Assembly (NCBI RefSeq): GCF_030463565.1
Contig: NC_134656.1
Location: 1,617,001 to 1,681,000, forward strand
Direction: 5' to 3'
Origin: Pelecanus crispus
Taxonomy: Eukaryota > Chordata > Aves > Pelecaniformes > Pelecanidae
DNA: 64,000 nucleotides
Part shown: positions 46,640-58,954 of the stretch, in pieces
Position numbering within the stretch: the stretch's first letter is position 1
How the letters are laid out: each line of letters opens with the position of its first letter
Notes under the pieces: generated by a model
What the model was told of the DNA's origin: nothing
Databases searched by the model: none
The model's input: the letters and a program-made list of their open reading frames with translations, nothing else
Made by a program: the position numbers and the translations under genes

Positions 46640-49600
46640 CCGCAGCCTTCCCGGGGTTCCTGCGTGCCCCCAGCTGTGCGTGACCCCCCAGGGCCTGCGC
46701 GTGACGCCCTCCCCTTGCACGCCCCCGGTGTTTGCATGCTCCTGGGCCCCCAAACGTGCCCCCCAGCCCGCGGCATGGCTGCGGCAGGCGTCTGTCCGCG
46801 CCCCGGGGTGTCTGTCCCCGCTGCCCCCCGAGGCGGGGTGTGCACCCGAGCGCCGGGGGGGGGGTGCTGGGCGGGGGTCTCTTCCCTCCCGCCCTGCGGG
46901 CGCACGTGCAATTTGGGAGCGCAGAGCAGCGCTTGTGCGCGTATTTGACGACAGCCTTTGCCGTCGCACGGCGCATCCCGCTCCCCGCAGCATTTTGGGC
47001 TGTCCCGCACGCAGCCCAAGGCGTTTGCCCAGCGCCAGGCACGCGCTTGCTCCTCTTTGCCCGAACTCTCTGGCCCCGAGCGAGCGGCCAGGCCGCGCTG
47101 CTGGGCAGGGCTGGAGGCTGCCAGGTTTCGGAGGAGGCGTCGAGGTGTCACCAGCGACCATCCAGCCTCCCGCTCCCCGCGCTGGGACCGGCCCCGACGG
47201 AGAGCTCCAGGCGGCTGCTTTCCAACACGGGCTTCGCTCGTGTTTGCAGCACACACGGCAGCCCTGCGAGAGCTCCCCAGCGCTGCTTCGTCTCCGATTC
47301 CAAAGGCCAAATAAAAACCAAAGAGAGAAAGAAGTTCTCGGAGGTCTCTTGCTGTCCTTATCAGCAGTGAGTTATGAAAGGGGAGATGGAAAAGCATGGT
47401 TTGTACCTGGAGGAGAAAGCGGCCGTGGCCGTGGAGGTGTTTGGATTCAGCGGCAATTTTCCAGGCTGCAGGTTTGCGCCGCCGCGCTGGCCGCCTCCCT
47501 CCCGCCCAAGATGTCTGCGAGCCATCCCCGAGCTTTGCAAACTCTTCCGCGGGCGTCCCGTGCAAAGGGACGCAGAATCGCCCTTGTCCCTGGCAGGAGG
47601 GGGGCTCGGCGGGGGGCGCGGGGGGCTCGGGCACCGTGCAACGCTGCGGTGCCGCTGTTTGATCCGGGGTCGGCGATTTCCTGCGCACCGCAGAGCCCAG
47701 GAGCCGGCCCCGAGCTGCTGCACCCGCGACGTGCCGCCGCACATCAGCGCTAAATATCGCGCTGCGCCGCTGCTCTCCGGGGTTTCCCTCGGCCGCCGCG
47801 AGCTCTTGCAGGTTTTGGTGTAATTTCTGCCATTTCTGGGCTTACCCTGCAAGCTCTGCCCGCGAGGTCTGGGCTTTGAAAGGCGTGGCGGTGATTTTTC
47901 CAGGGAAGACTTTTCGCGCCATCTTACCGCATCGCGCTTTTTCTGCAAGTGGCTGGTTAACGCGTTCTGACAAAGGAAGAGCCAGACCAGGCACCTGCAA
48001 AGTCGCGAATCCCTTTTTCAAACACCCTCGAGCTGTTTTAGTTCTGCCGGCTTTTCGCAGCGCCTCGGCCAGTGGCTTTTTCTGCCTTGCATTCGGGTGG
48101 TGTGGCTGGCCCGTCGCGTGCGTGTTTGGTCTGCTTAGCAATATTTTTTTTTACAGGAATCGGTTTATTTAGTGCTTATTTTTTCCAAAGCTCTTCCTTT
48201 GCTTTTTCCATCCTCCCCATCCAGACCAACCCTGCCCGATCAGCTGCCAGCTCTATTTCCCTCGCGTTCCTTCTTGCTACCCGACCTAATGTTCATTAAA
48301 GCGATACTTCACGAGGACCTCGACTTCTCCTCCTCCTCCCAGATAACCAACGCTAACCAGCGATGTTAATTCACCCCCTAGAAACTGTGAAGCCCTTTTC
48401 CAGGGAAGCCCGTCTGCGTTTCCACCAGCGCTGCCGTCAGCGGCGCCGCGGGGATGTGCCCCGGCAGCTGGGTGCTCCGGACCGGAGTGGGGCTGGATGG
48501 GGCCGATGAAAGTTCCTCTGCCCCGTAACCGGCTCCCTACGGCAGAGGCATTGGAATGGTGGCAAGAAGGCGGCAAACCCACGGCGACGCTGCCCTGCAC
48601 CAGTTTTCCCAGCGGCTGGTGGCCTCTTGGAGAGCAAAACCTGGCTTTTGCCGTCAGACGCTGGGCAACGGGAACGTCCCGGGGCTCCTCCCCAGCACCC
48701 GTGGCCGGGAGGAACTGGGAATTCGCCTCCTGGCACCTTGTCGCCCGCTGCTCCTGCTCTGCCCCTTTATCAGCCACAGGTGCCCGGGAGGTTGCTGAGA
48801 AAGGGCGGCCTGTCATTTTTCAAACCTTTAGCAAATTACTCTGCAAAATCTTCTCTTTTGTTTGGTTTTTGGGGTTTTTTTTTGCCTGCGCAGGTGTACT
48901 TTTTGCATTTACCGTGCCAGAGTCGCTGTTCTCTTCCCTTCCCCTTGCTCCGACACGGCTCGAACACTTTGTAGGGATCCTGCTAGGAGTGACTTACGAT
49001 ATTTTGCTTTGTTGGGCCGGTTTTGATCTTGGAGGAAGCGTTTTGGTGGGTGCTACAAGCTGCTTCAAGACTTCCGCGTCCCGTCTTCAAGCCCCCCGGG
49101 TGGTGCCTGCATGGGCAGAGGCTCGAGGGCGGTGGGAGCCTCTCCGCAGTGCCTGCCTGCTCCTCCCGCCCGCCCTCTCCCCGACGCATCCCATTCCGCT
49201 GCCCTTTTCTCCTGCAGATCACCAGCGGATGAAGGATCTGACTTGAATTAGCTAGTTAGAGTGCGACCACGCTTGGTCCCTCCAATGCATCCTGAATTTC
49301 GCGGCTCCGAGGCACCGTGCCTATTTTCCTAAGAGGAACGCAGAGGCTGACGTTACTACACCCGCTTTTTTTTTTTTAAGAGCCTGGGTTAGTGCTCTAT
49401 AGCAAACCTCGGGAGAAAAGTGAGCAATGCTGCGTTTGCAGTTGGGTCGTTATCTCTAAAATCAGGAAGGTCACGCTGCAAAAATAGAATTCCTGTTTGC
49501 GCGGGCGGCAGCGTCCTGCGCACGCATGGGAAGAGCGGCGGGCGCAGGGTGCTCGGCCGCTGCCGTGACGCCGATGCGGTGATGGCCCCGGCCCTGGCTG

Positions 49601-50110
49601 CCCCGCTCTTACGGAATTGCTGCCCCGGGAATGAAAATTCACCACCTCCTGCCTTCCCCTCGGTTTAGCTTCGCGTACGCCGAGGTGGGGGAGCGGCCAG
49701 GCACCTTCCCCTCGGGCGTCCCCGTGGATTACCAACCTCCCTGCTTTGCATTGCAGCTTTCTGGGCATTTTTGCGTCCCTGGCCCCGGGGCTGTGATTTG
49801 GAGCGCTGGCCGTGCGCGGTCTCCTGGGTTGGGGTCTCCTCTCCTTGGCACCCGCAGCCCCGCTCCCCCCCGCTGTGTCCAGCCCCGGGGGAGGGCCGGA
49901 TCGTTTCTCAGGAAAAGCTCGTTAAGCGAGCGCTGGATTTCTTTTTAAAAAGAAGCTCACGTGTTTTCCAGAAGTGGATTTATTGTATTTATAATTGTCT
50001 CATGTTTTCTTCCTCCGTGAAGACTTCACATCCCCCCACCTTTCCTGCCGCAAGGGATGTCAGCAGTGCCCTCGTTCAAGCATTTTATTATTTTTTCCCT
50101 CTGAGAATGG
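46640..50110. other. No recognised gene
   Basis: CpG-rich near 46.7-47.8 kb, then more ordinary composition. Open frames are short or overlapping and have no domain I recognise. A plus-strand AATAAA at 50112-50117 could end a noncoding transcript starting at the GMEB2 CpG island, but no exon structure is established. Confidence 0.5.
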
Positions 50111-50111
50111 C

Positions 50112-50117
50112 AATAAA
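50112..50117 (+). terminator. Candidate polyadenylation signal, plus strand
   Basis: AATAAA in GGCAATAAACTATGG, followed by T-rich sequence. Only meaningful if a plus-strand transcript crosses this point. Confidence 0.25.
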
Positions 50118-50224
50118 CTATGGCTCTCCGCATCTTTTATGCTGGGTGCAAAGTACTCATTTAGCATACTGATGCTTGAAGTCTGTTTTGTTAAATCTTT
50201 AGGTCAATTCTCCGTTTAATGCAT

Positions 50225-50230
50225 TTTATT
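50225..50230 (-). terminator. Candidate distal polyadenylation signal, minus strand
   Basis: Minus-strand AATAAA about 110 bp from the opposite-strand signal at 50112. It could be a distal STMN3 end, which would need a 3' UTR of nearly 6 kb, or belong to no gene. Confidence 0.2.
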
Positions 50231-53200
50231 AGTATTCTCACAATACAAAGAGAAGCCTCAGAACTAAAACAATCCATTTATGGAGAGAGACGGACACATA
50301 CGGTTTCATACCAAGTTTATTTCTTTTTTTTTTCCTTTTTTTTTTTTTTTTCCATAATCACTTCTTTTGCACAACAACAACCTCAAGTTGACAATGAAAT
50401 GCACGCGGTAGACCGAAGGGAACCAGACAAGGCTCTGTTAGTGATGGAAAGTCCTTCCACGACACCGCGCCAGCTCCCCACCCACCGCCCACCCGGCACG
50501 AGCAAAGGTGGCCCAGGCTGCGGCAGGAGGAGTGAATCCTGCCCGGGAGGGCAGCTGGGTGCTGAGCCCCGGGGTTTCGGCTCAGCCCCAGGGTTTCGGC
50601 TCAGCCCCGCAGCCACGCAGTCATCTTCCAAACCTCTGCCTGCAGCCCTGGGCCAGTTTATTCCTCCCGGGATGGACGGTTGCGTACCACGACTCGGGAC
50701 TTTGGTACTTTCCATTTTCAGAGCACTTTAGAGACGTGGATGCGTTGGCTCTCCCGCCGTCCCCGTGGCGTAGGGAGCGTCGGCGCCCCTTCTCGCGGGG
50801 CGGGGGGAAACTGAGGCACGGGGGATGCCGGGGCTGGGATGCCCGGCTGCCCCCCGCGCTCGGGTCCCACCGTCCCGGCGCTGGGTGGGGGCGGCTGCCT
50901 CCCTGCACCCCGGGGACCACGGAGCACCCAAACGTAGGCGTCGGCCAGTGCCCCTCTCCTGCTTTACTTAAAGACAACTGACTACAAAGGTGGAGTTTAT
51001 TGGTCTTACTACGTCAGCTCATCCCTAGCATGGATAGTAAGAAATCTCTAGCACCGTAAACAGCCATTCCCTGACTCATTTCAAGTGGTATAGGAGTGTA
51101 TGTGCATATATCGTTTCCACGTACGCATTTCTGTGTGCGTGTGCACGGCCGAGTGCACAGCCACCGCGAGGGAGGAAAGTCACGCAGCGGGACGGGATTA
51201 AACGAACCCCAAGAGACAGGCTTTGCAGAGCTAGGGCCAGGGAGACACACCGGGCGAAGCAAAATCAAGCAAGCTGAAGGTTATATTTTAAAAGGAGCAG
51301 CAATACTGACCTACCCCCAAGGTAGGATGCATGCAATCGTGAACTGCCAGCGTCCCTGGAAGGTCAACTCAAAGGTGACCCCACGTCTGGGTTAAAGCAA
51401 GATCTTTTTAATGACTCAGAAATAATAAGAAAAGGACTAGGCTCAGTCCAGAAGCAGTCTGAGGGGCCAGCATCCTTGAAAGCACCGATTTCCAGGCGGA
51501 GCTGAGCACTTTGCTGCAAGGGATAACGCGGGCGCAGAGCTTTAATTTGGGACGTGAGGCCAGTTGGCCCAGCTCTCGCACAGCTTCGCTCAGCGCCCAG
51601 CTGGGAACTCATTTAGCCTCAGCTTCTCTGTCTTGCTCGAATCAGAGGCCCTTCTCCGGGAGAGCTCTTTGAAAGGTGTATGCGTGCGCGTAACAAATGG
51701 TCACCACCTCATCTTTCCTCCCTCGCACCGCTGCAAACGCTCCGTCGGTCGGTGGTCCAGGCAGGGATGCTGCCGGCCGCCTCGAGGATGCTCTCCCTAC
51801 CAGGCACCGTCTCGCGTTCCTACGCTGCTGCAGAAATGTGGCCGCGAACCCTCGTTACAAAGCTTGGCTCATAGACGTCTACGGGAATCAATGAAGAACA
51901 TCAAGCCCTGCCATAAGGAAGGTGGCCCCGGGAATTGGGGGGGTTGCATGCCACGTCCGCAACTGCGGTACGTGGGAATGGTCTGGGAATGAGGGAGGCT
52001 GGGGCGGTGAGGATGTTAATGAGGATACTTAATTAGTCTCAATTGAGGCATGAAGTATGCTGCTGCACACAACCATTAGCAACCCTGGGAGATGGAAAGG
52101 CATGAAATAACCGTGATCCCGGACCGTGCCACGTGCTGCCAGCCGGGCACGGCACCGCGTTAGCTGCTGGCGCCGGCAGCACCGGCACCGTGGGTTTGGA
52201 GCGGTGCGGTGGGTGGGCAGACACCCCCCGTCCAACCGGAACGGCGGGAGTTGGGGGACGTAGCCAAAGCAATCGCGCATTTCCCTGATAGCGTCCAGTG
52301 GCACCGGACGAATGTCAAGCTCCCCATCATCCCTACTACATTCATCTGCACCGGGCAAACATCGCTCTGCTACACCTAAAGCATCTGGCCCCGCGGACGA
52401 GGCCGTTTCCGCGGCACGACGTGTCTCAGCAGCAGTAACAGAGCCGGTCCCCTGACGTTACCGATGCAAAACTCTCCCTGCGCATCCCTGCTCCTCTGAC
52501 GCAGGAGCTTACCCTGCAGTAACACGTTTTCCAGCCACATCCACGGTCCCTCACGGCACTGATCCGACGGAGGCGAGAAAAATGAGTTTCCCAGTGCTCA
52601 CACCTGCACGAGCACCGTGTGCCGGGCCGCTCTCCTGTGCGTTTCCCATGGGATTTTTTTTTGCCAGACAAAGCTATCGCAAGAATAAGTCCCCAGCTGA
52701 GATCCAGGCTAGCCTGCGGGGAGGGGGAGGAGAGCGGGCGCGGGCCCGAAGCCGGCAGCACAAAGGCGGATCCAGGCAAGAACCGAGTCCAGAGACTCGG
52801 TAGCTGTTTGGGGAGGACGGCTCTAAGCAGCACAACCAGCCACCGACCGCTCCTCCTTCAGCACACGCCAAGCCTCGCAGCTCCTCCGGCTTCCCCCGGG
52901 GCCGCCGGGAAGAGCCTGGAGCCCCTCACGCGAGGAGCTTTGGGTTAACGCTAAATTATAGGTACCAGAATGGAAGCATCACCTCTATTCCACCTCGCAG
53001 CCCTTCCTTCTCCTCCCAGCACGAGGAGCAGCCCGGCCCTGCTCTCACCGCCCTGCCCGCAGGACTCAGGTGCCTCCAGCTCCCGACTCCGTGATTTTCC
53101 AGCTGCTCTCTGCTCCGGCATCCCACCCCACCGGCACGCTGCCTTCTCCCGGCTCAGCCTCCGACTCCTCCTGAGCCCCAGGGAGGGAGTGAAAACGGTC

Positions 53201-55731
53201 GTTTCTCTTGTTTTAAACTCCTGCTCATGAGCACAACATCTCTGATAATAATAATCATAGTAATCATAATAATCATAGTACTAAAAACAGTATTTACAAC
53301 AAGCTCCAGGTCAGAATTACACACCAAGCAAACACTCAGCACCACAGAGAGCAGGACAGGGTTAATATCTCGCAGATACCTTCTCAGATCCCACCAACGC
53401 GGGACACAGACATTTGACAGCTTCAACCATTTCTTACACACAAACATTTCGTTTAAATTACTTTTAAATTTTTTTTTTTTTTAAACTTTTTAAAATTTCT
53501 CGTCACTATATGAATGAGGTGATGCTGGCGGTGATGCTGCGCTCTACACAGATGCTTACCTAAGACAGCTGCTACTATAAACTGATCATTAGCTACTGTT
53601 AAGAAATTCAACCCTCAGTTTCTTTCCTCTTTGCCCCAAATCTCATTTTTTTTTCATCACTGGGCGGCGCTGGGACTTTCTAACAGTCCTGTCCTCCCGC
53701 CGGCCCAGGCGGAGGGGTCTGGGAGTAGGGCAGCCCTTCCTTTTCGGAGCAGAGTGTCCCCTAACATCAAACCGCGGCCATCGAGGGATCTCTCCCGAAT
53801 CCAGCCGGCACTTTGGGGAGATTAGCAAACAGCCCTGGGATTTGATCTCTAGCAGCTTTCTGCGACCGCCTGATGCGGCCGTAATCAATTTTTTACCTAA
53901 TTAAAGCACAGGGCAGACAGGAAACTTCAGCTTCTGACAAGAGTCGGGGATGATTTCTTTTTCAGAGGGGAGCAGAGGCGAGGGCATCGTCACTCCCCGT
54001 GCAAACCCCTCATCTGCTCTAGCTCCTCGTCGCTGCCGGGCCCCGCCGCGCAGAGCACGGTCCCCGGGAGCCCCGGGCTGGGCTGTGCCCGTGCCCACCC
54101 CGTGCACTTAAATCCTTCCCCAAGGATCCTGCAAAGCCCACCGCAGGAGTCCCTCATCCCGCCCGCAGAACGGCTCTTGGGAGGCACAGCGTGCAGGGGG
54201 CACCGATTGCTAATAATTAAAGGTCTCGGTGCCTTGGGTGCCCCTTTGGTTCATTCTGGGCTCTGAGGGGGCAGCCAGGACGGCGGGGCCGCGGCGAGGC
54301 GGAGGGGAGCGGTGCCCCGGCGTAAATCCAGCCAGGCACCCTGCGCCGCCCACCCCCCCGCCCCGAAACACTGCACCCGTCCGTGAAAAAAATAACAGCC
54401 CGGTAACCCTTAAGCCCTGGACGGAGGGGAATTCTTGTTACCTTCTGCCTCAAGTGAAAGCGGCTCCCACCGTCTCCTCTGCCAAACCTTGCCGCAGGAC
54501 CGCGCTCCTGCAGGGCTGCGTCCCCGGCACCACGTCCCGCGAGGCCCCGCGTGCCGGGAGGTGGCCATTCCCTGCTCTCCAGGCGCAACGTTTCCGCTGG
54601 GATTTTCAAGGCAGAAGCAAAGCTGGGGCAAGGTGAGCAGGTTTGTGGATCTCAGCGGGAGGGTGGCAGCCCCTGGCAGGGCACGGTGGCTGCTCGGACC
54701 TTGGCTACCTCCGTAAGCCGTGACTCGAGAAGACGAGGAAGTCCACGGGCTTTGACAGTCTCCTATTTAGATCAGACATTACTGCCACGCTTGCATGTTC
54801 TCTGCTCACCCCTACCTCCATCAAGAGACTTTTTTTTCCTTAAAAATAGGCCTTGCAAAGCTAAAGATAGACAAGGAATGAGCATGGGGACATCTCTTCA
54901 CCCTTACCACAGAACTGCTCCCCTCTTAGCTCCCTCTCACCCAAAGCCGCCGGGCTGGAGATGCCCTCTCTTCCCAGGGTGCTGCCTACAAGCCAGAGCT
55001 CGGGGGCTCACCGGCGATCTCTGGTCTCAGTGTCTGCCCCGTGACGGCACCGAAGAGTCACAACCGTCTTTGGAAAGAGGGAGGGATGATTATTCTGTTC
55101 ACTATAAGGCTATTTTACAACCGTGCACCGTCTCTATTGGATTTGCTCTCTTACCGGAGTGAAACCTCGTGCTTTGGGAGCGCTGGAGAACCCACAGACT
55201 GAGCGCCCTCTCCCAGGGCTCCCGTGGAGCCGGGGATGCAATCGCCGTCTGCAGTTCTCCCAGGCTGCTCGGCCAAGACCTCTCGGTCCCCGCTCTGCCG
55301 GGGAGCGGGCGGCTCAGCCTACCGGCTCCTCCAGCCCCTGGCCAAGCAGCGCATCAGGCGGTGCCCGCCGTGCCGTGGCACCCGGCACCGAGCTCTGCCT
55401 GGAGACCCTCACCTACTTTCACACGGGCAATCCAAGAATCATCCGAAGATGAGGACTTTGGGTCACTGCCTGCCTGGGCTGGCTCCAGATACAGCCAAGA
55501 GATGGGACGCCTGCACGCCATGACTCCTGAGCCATCCCATCCCTCTCTCATTCCTCTCTCCTACCACTGGCAAACATGGGCTGTTCCCTATTCCACCTCA
55601 CACACAGAAATTATCACTTACTTCCCATTATTCTGAAACTGATATTTGGCTCAGAGCAAACGCCAAGAGGAGTAAAAGCCCCGGATAAGAAATCCGTATC
55701 TCCGTGACACTGCTGGTTGAATTTATTAATA
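50231..55731. other. No recognised gene (downstream of STMN3)
   Basis: AT- and GC-mixed sequence with T runs (50327-50351, 53468-53482) and a minus-strand AATAAA at 50996-51001. No coding exon or transposon was recognised. It may include an alternative long STMN3 3' UTR. Confidence 0.5.
53243..53282. repeat. ATA/ATC-type microsatellite
   Basis: Degenerate repeats of ATAATAATAATCATAGTA, about 40 bp. Confidence 0.7.
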
Positions 55732-55737
55732 TCTTAA
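55732..55737 (-). terminator. STMN3: Candidate STMN3 polyadenylation signal
   Basis: Minus-strand AATAAA 327 bp past the STMN3 stop codon, the first one met downstream. It gives a short 3' UTR. Confidence 0.45.
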
Positions 55738-56063
55738 TGTTCTTTTTTTACATCAGTTTAAGAAATATTTTTTTTAAAAAAGGACAAAACCCTCCAAAGA
55801 AGCTGTTTGATTGACTGATCAGTTCCCTATTTCATGTGAACTAGTTGCTATTCTGCTTAGGGGTCCCTATGATCTGTGAATCCCCACAAGTACGGACGAT
55901 TAAGGATGCAGAGATAGAGAAGCATGTAGCTGGGGGACAAACACCAGGGGAAGGGGGATGGAGAACCGAATGTTGCATCTAGACAAACAAAATAAAATGT
56001 GTCAGTCGGTCGATTGGTTGGTTTGTTAACAGGAATCAGGTGCTAGATGTGTAGAAAAGCCCT
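55738..56063 (-). other. Proximal STMN3 3' UTR
   Basis: Runs from the stop codon to the first minus-strand AATAAA. AT-rich and non-coding. Confidence 0.5.
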
Positions 56064-56123
56064 TTATCCAGAGATCTCCTCCCGCTGTTCCTTGTTCCTG
56101 CGAACTTCAGCTGCATGCAGTTC
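56064..56123 (-). CDS. STMN3: STMN3 last coding exon
   Basis: Acceptor ccgtctttgcag. Encodes [19 protein letters not shown] and TAA. In phase with exon 4, which ends LREK. Confidence 0.95.
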   Translation of the reverse strand, partial: ELHAAEVRRNKEQREEISG

Positions 56124-58954
56124 CTGCAAAGACGGGAGAGACGACAGCAGGCTAACACTTTCTGCTCTTGCAATCTCTATTTTCCTTCTCTCCTGCACAC
56201 AGGATTTGCACCAGACAAAAAAGAAAAAAGAGACCAGTTTCCCATCCGACACAGCCTGAGGACAGGGGGTTACGCCCGCAAGGAGCGAAGCCGCTCATCC
56301 GCGGGAGCCTGGAGGTGATGCAAACCTACAGCCAGCGCGTTCCTGGCTCCCCTCGTCTGCAAAGCCCTTCGGCCACGCAGCCCCTGGCCATGGAGCGGGC
56401 CCGATCCTGTGCTTTTGAGCTTGCGCTTCTCAAGATCAGCCAGACTTTTCTCTACTGACCTTGAAGGACACATCCCCCCTCCTCGTGCTGCTTCGGAGCG
56501 GAGCTGCTCCACAGCCCGCTTCCCACCAGCAACGAAACGCCCGCTCCCCCGTGCCCCTTGCTCTGGGGTGACCCCGCAGGGACCAGACCCCAAACCGCCC
56601 ACGAGCATCGGCACCCAGCCCTCTCCCCGGGATCGCACTCGCCTTCTCGCGGAGCCGCTCCCTCAAGGCGGCGAGATGTGCTTCGCGGATCTCCCTGCTC
56701 AGCTCCATCTTGTAGTTGAGCTTCTCCTCGGCCAGGCGGCTGAAGTTGTTGTTCTCCTCCAGCGCCTTGTGCAGCACCTCCCGCTCGTGTTCCCGCTTCT
56801 CCGCCAGCTGCTTCAGCACCTGCGCCTCCTGGGTCTGCCGAGGCAAGGCGTCGCGAGAGGTGTAAGGCAACCGAAGAGGCTCTTCCAGCCTTCAGCTCCC
56901 CAGAGAGGCTTTCTGACCATCTCCTCTGCTCAAAACCCCTCTGCCACCGCCCTCCACCCCATAACGCTCTTGCTTGGAAGACGCTTTGACACCTTTTTTC
57001 TTGCTACGGGGCAATGTCTGCTGGGTCCGGTGCTCCAGGCGGGCAGGCGATGCAGCCCTGCGCCCGCTGGCTCAGCAAAGCTGAGGTGACATCTGTGCGG
57101 ATGCAGAGTCCCCTCTCCAAGTGTCACCTCACTCTTTGAATTATTTCAGCTTGCTTTCCTCTTACCCACCAACATTTGTAACGTTCACGCTTTGTTTTAC
57201 TCGGCCGGTTTTCTCCTTTTCAATAGTTTTCACCAGAATACATTTTATACAGCACTTAGAATAAAATGTGGCACAGCCAGCTGTGGGAAACGCAAGGCTG
57301 TGCTTAGGTTTGGAGTTTAAGCTGGGTGTGTGACCAACTGCTACATCTCCTGCAGCATTAGCTGGTGAGAACTGCTGCCCCAGCCAGGTCACACGCAGAG
57401 GACCGAGGGGACCCCACACTGTGTGCTTTTAAGAACAGGAGGATGATGATGCTCATCGAGTCCAATTCCCTGCCTAAACCAGGCTGCAGAACCTCGCTCC
57501 GCGACTCCCATGCCCCACCTGACAATTTATAGCGGAATATAGTAAGAAGTGCAAAAACACTATTTCCAACCATTTTAGATTGCTCCTGCTAAGCCAGTTT
57601 TAGAATCATAGAATCACAGAATTGTTCAGGTTGGAAAAGACCTTTCAGATCATGCAGTCCAACCATTAACCTAACACTACCAAGTCCACCAATAAACCAA
57701 TTAAGGGGAGAGTAATAATTTCATGTTTCCTGCCTTGGTGGCTGGATTATTTTTTAATGAAAGTACAAACTAGGAATCATTAAGGTTGGAAAGGATCTCC
57801 AAGATCATCAGCCCAACCATCAACCCAACACCCCCATGCCCACTAAACCATGTCCCCAAGTGCCACCTCTGCCCGTTTTTTGAACACTTCCAGGGACGGG
57901 GACTCCCCCACCTCTCTGGGCAGCCTGTTCCAATGCCTGACCACTCTTTCCGTGAAGAAATTTCTCCCAATATCCAATCTAAACCTCCCCTGGCGCAGCT
58001 TGAGCCCATTTCCTCTCATCCTATCGCTGGTTACTTGGGAGAAGAGCCCGACCCCCCTCCCTGCCCCCTCCTGCCAGGAGCTGCAGAGCGATGAGGTCTC
58101 CCCTCAGCCTCCTCTTCTCCAGGCTGAACACCCCCAGCTCCCCCAGCCGCTCCGCATCAGACTTGTGTTTTAGGGTTTGGTGCAATTAGTAGCCGTCACA
58201 GAAAAGTCACTGCCTGTACAGGACATCTCGTTACCTTCCTCCTCTCTTCTGCAGCCTCCAGCCTCCTCTGCAGCTCCTCCAGGGACAGGTCCTTCTTCTT
58301 GGGGGGGGAGGAAAGGATGGGGCTCTCGGGAGATAAATCTGAAGGGGACTTCAGGATCACTTCGAAGCTCTGGCCTGATGCCCTCTTATCCAGCTGCTTC
58401 ACCTCCATATCTTTGGGGAGCAAAAAAAACCAGAGGCTCTGTGGACCTGTGGCACTCAGGAGAGCATTCACCTGAGGGCACCAAGCTCTTCACATAGGAA
58501 TTAGGGTGTTCCCATGTCCTGACCTGGGTGATTTTGTTCTGTCTCCAAAATTTCCCCATTAGCGATTGGCTTCACCCCCCCTCCACATCAATGCAATGAA
58601 TTTAAATTCACAGCATAATTACAGGCAGGCATATTGCTGTTAACACCTTGCCTGCCACCCCAGCACAGAGCAGACGGCCTCTGCCAGCAGTTTCTTTCTG
58701 GGAAAATACAGGGTTACGTTAATAAAATAAACCGCGAAAGGAAACTAAACAGAAAGACCCCAGGCTGAGACACGGATTGCTGCTCCGGGATGGGACAACC
58801 CAACGCGCTGAGCCGCTCCCGCGCTGGCCTGCAGCTCCCGTGGGAGCTGGTTACGTACCTCCATACTGGTAGATGGTATTAGGATGGGGCTGGGTGTGGA
58901 AACAGGAGCAGATGAGGGAGAGCAGAGACAGCTCCTTCATTTTCTCCTTGTAGG
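56064..58954 (-). CDS. STMN3: STMN3 (stathmin-3, SCLIP), exons 2-5; exon 1 not found
   Basis: Neuronal member of the stathmin family. It binds tubulin dimers, promotes microtubule disassembly and is anchored to Golgi and vesicle membranes by palmitoylation. Exons 58954-58859, 58410-58235, 56834-56643 and 56123-56064 total 524 bp. With an expected 19-bp coding start (about six codons) this gives 180 residues, the length of human STMN3. Features: membrane-targeting segment [12 protein letters not shown] with the palmitoylated Cys pair (C22, C24); stathmin-like domain with the regulatory stretch [18 protein letters not shown] containing proline-directed Ser sites; long tubulin-binding helix ([10 protein letters not shown] to LREK); C-terminal [23 protein letters not shown]3 is preferred over STMN2 and STMN4 because of [10 protein letters not shown] and synteny next to GMEB2. 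One intron has a GC donor. The minus-strand start exon probably lies right of 59 kb or outside the window. Confidence 0.95.
56124..56642 (-). other. STMN3 intron 4, GC-AG type
   Basis: Begins gcgagt directly after GAGAAG and ends tttgcag. Position +2 is C instead of T, with the rest of the donor close to consensus. No other GT near the junction would preserve LREK|ELHAAE. No gene inside. Confidence 0.8.
56643..56834 (-). CDS. STMN3: STMN3 coding exon 4: tubulin-binding helix
   Basis: A 192-bp, phase-0 exon with acceptor cttgcctcggcag. Encodes 64 residues from [20 protein letters not shown] to [15 protein letters not shown], a continuous charged helix. The donor is the noncanonical GC. Confidence 0.96.
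56835..57600 (-). other. STMN3 intron 3, part without repeats
   Basis: No gene recognised. A weak CR1-like phrase (TCATCGAGTCCAATTCCCTG) is near 57454 but too short to call. Confidence 0.6.
57601..57715 (-). mobile_element. CR1 retrotransposon fragment
   Basis: Minus-sense CR1 3' end, TAGAATCATAGAATCACAG, about 115 bp, in STMN3 intron 3. Similarity stops near 57715. Confidence 0.85.
57775..58165 (-). mobile_element. CR1 retrotransposon fragment
   Basis: Second minus-sense CR1 piece of about 390 bp, starting AATCATTAAGGTTGG and extending through the GCTTGAGCCCATTTCC segment. It is more diverged at its 3' end than the neighbour. Ends about 70 bp from the STMN3 exon 3 donor. Confidence 0.9.
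58235..58410 (-). CDS. STMN3: STMN3 coding exon 3: regulatory phosphorylation region
   Basis: A 176-bp exon with acceptor gctccccaaag and donor AAG|gtaacg. Encodes [20 protein letters not shown], then [20 protein letters not shown] and the start of the helix up to EERRK. The split Asp codon G|AT joins exon 2. Confidence 0.96.
58411..58858 (-). other. STMN3 intron 2
   Basis: About 450 bp, no feature recognised. Confidence 0.65.
58859..58954 (-). CDS. STMN3: STMN3 coding exon 2: Golgi/membrane-targeting segment
   Basis: A 96-bp exon with acceptor cgtatttttcag and donor GGAG|gtacgt. Encodes [20 protein letters not shown] and then [11 protein letters not shown]. Starts in phase 1, so the preceding exon must supply one G after its short coding start. 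Confidence 0.95.

Noticed and set aside
44319-47753. Plus-strand open frame of 1144 codons across the GMEB2 promoter
   Set aside because: It runs through two GC-rich minisatellites and the CpG island. Other frames on both strands are equally open, the product is Gly/Arg/Pro/Cys repeat, and there are no domains. Absence of AT-rich stop codons explains it.
57437-57475. CR1-like phrase TCATCGAGTCCAATTCCC
   Set aside because: Too short and lacks a CR1 terminus; could be chance or an old remnant.
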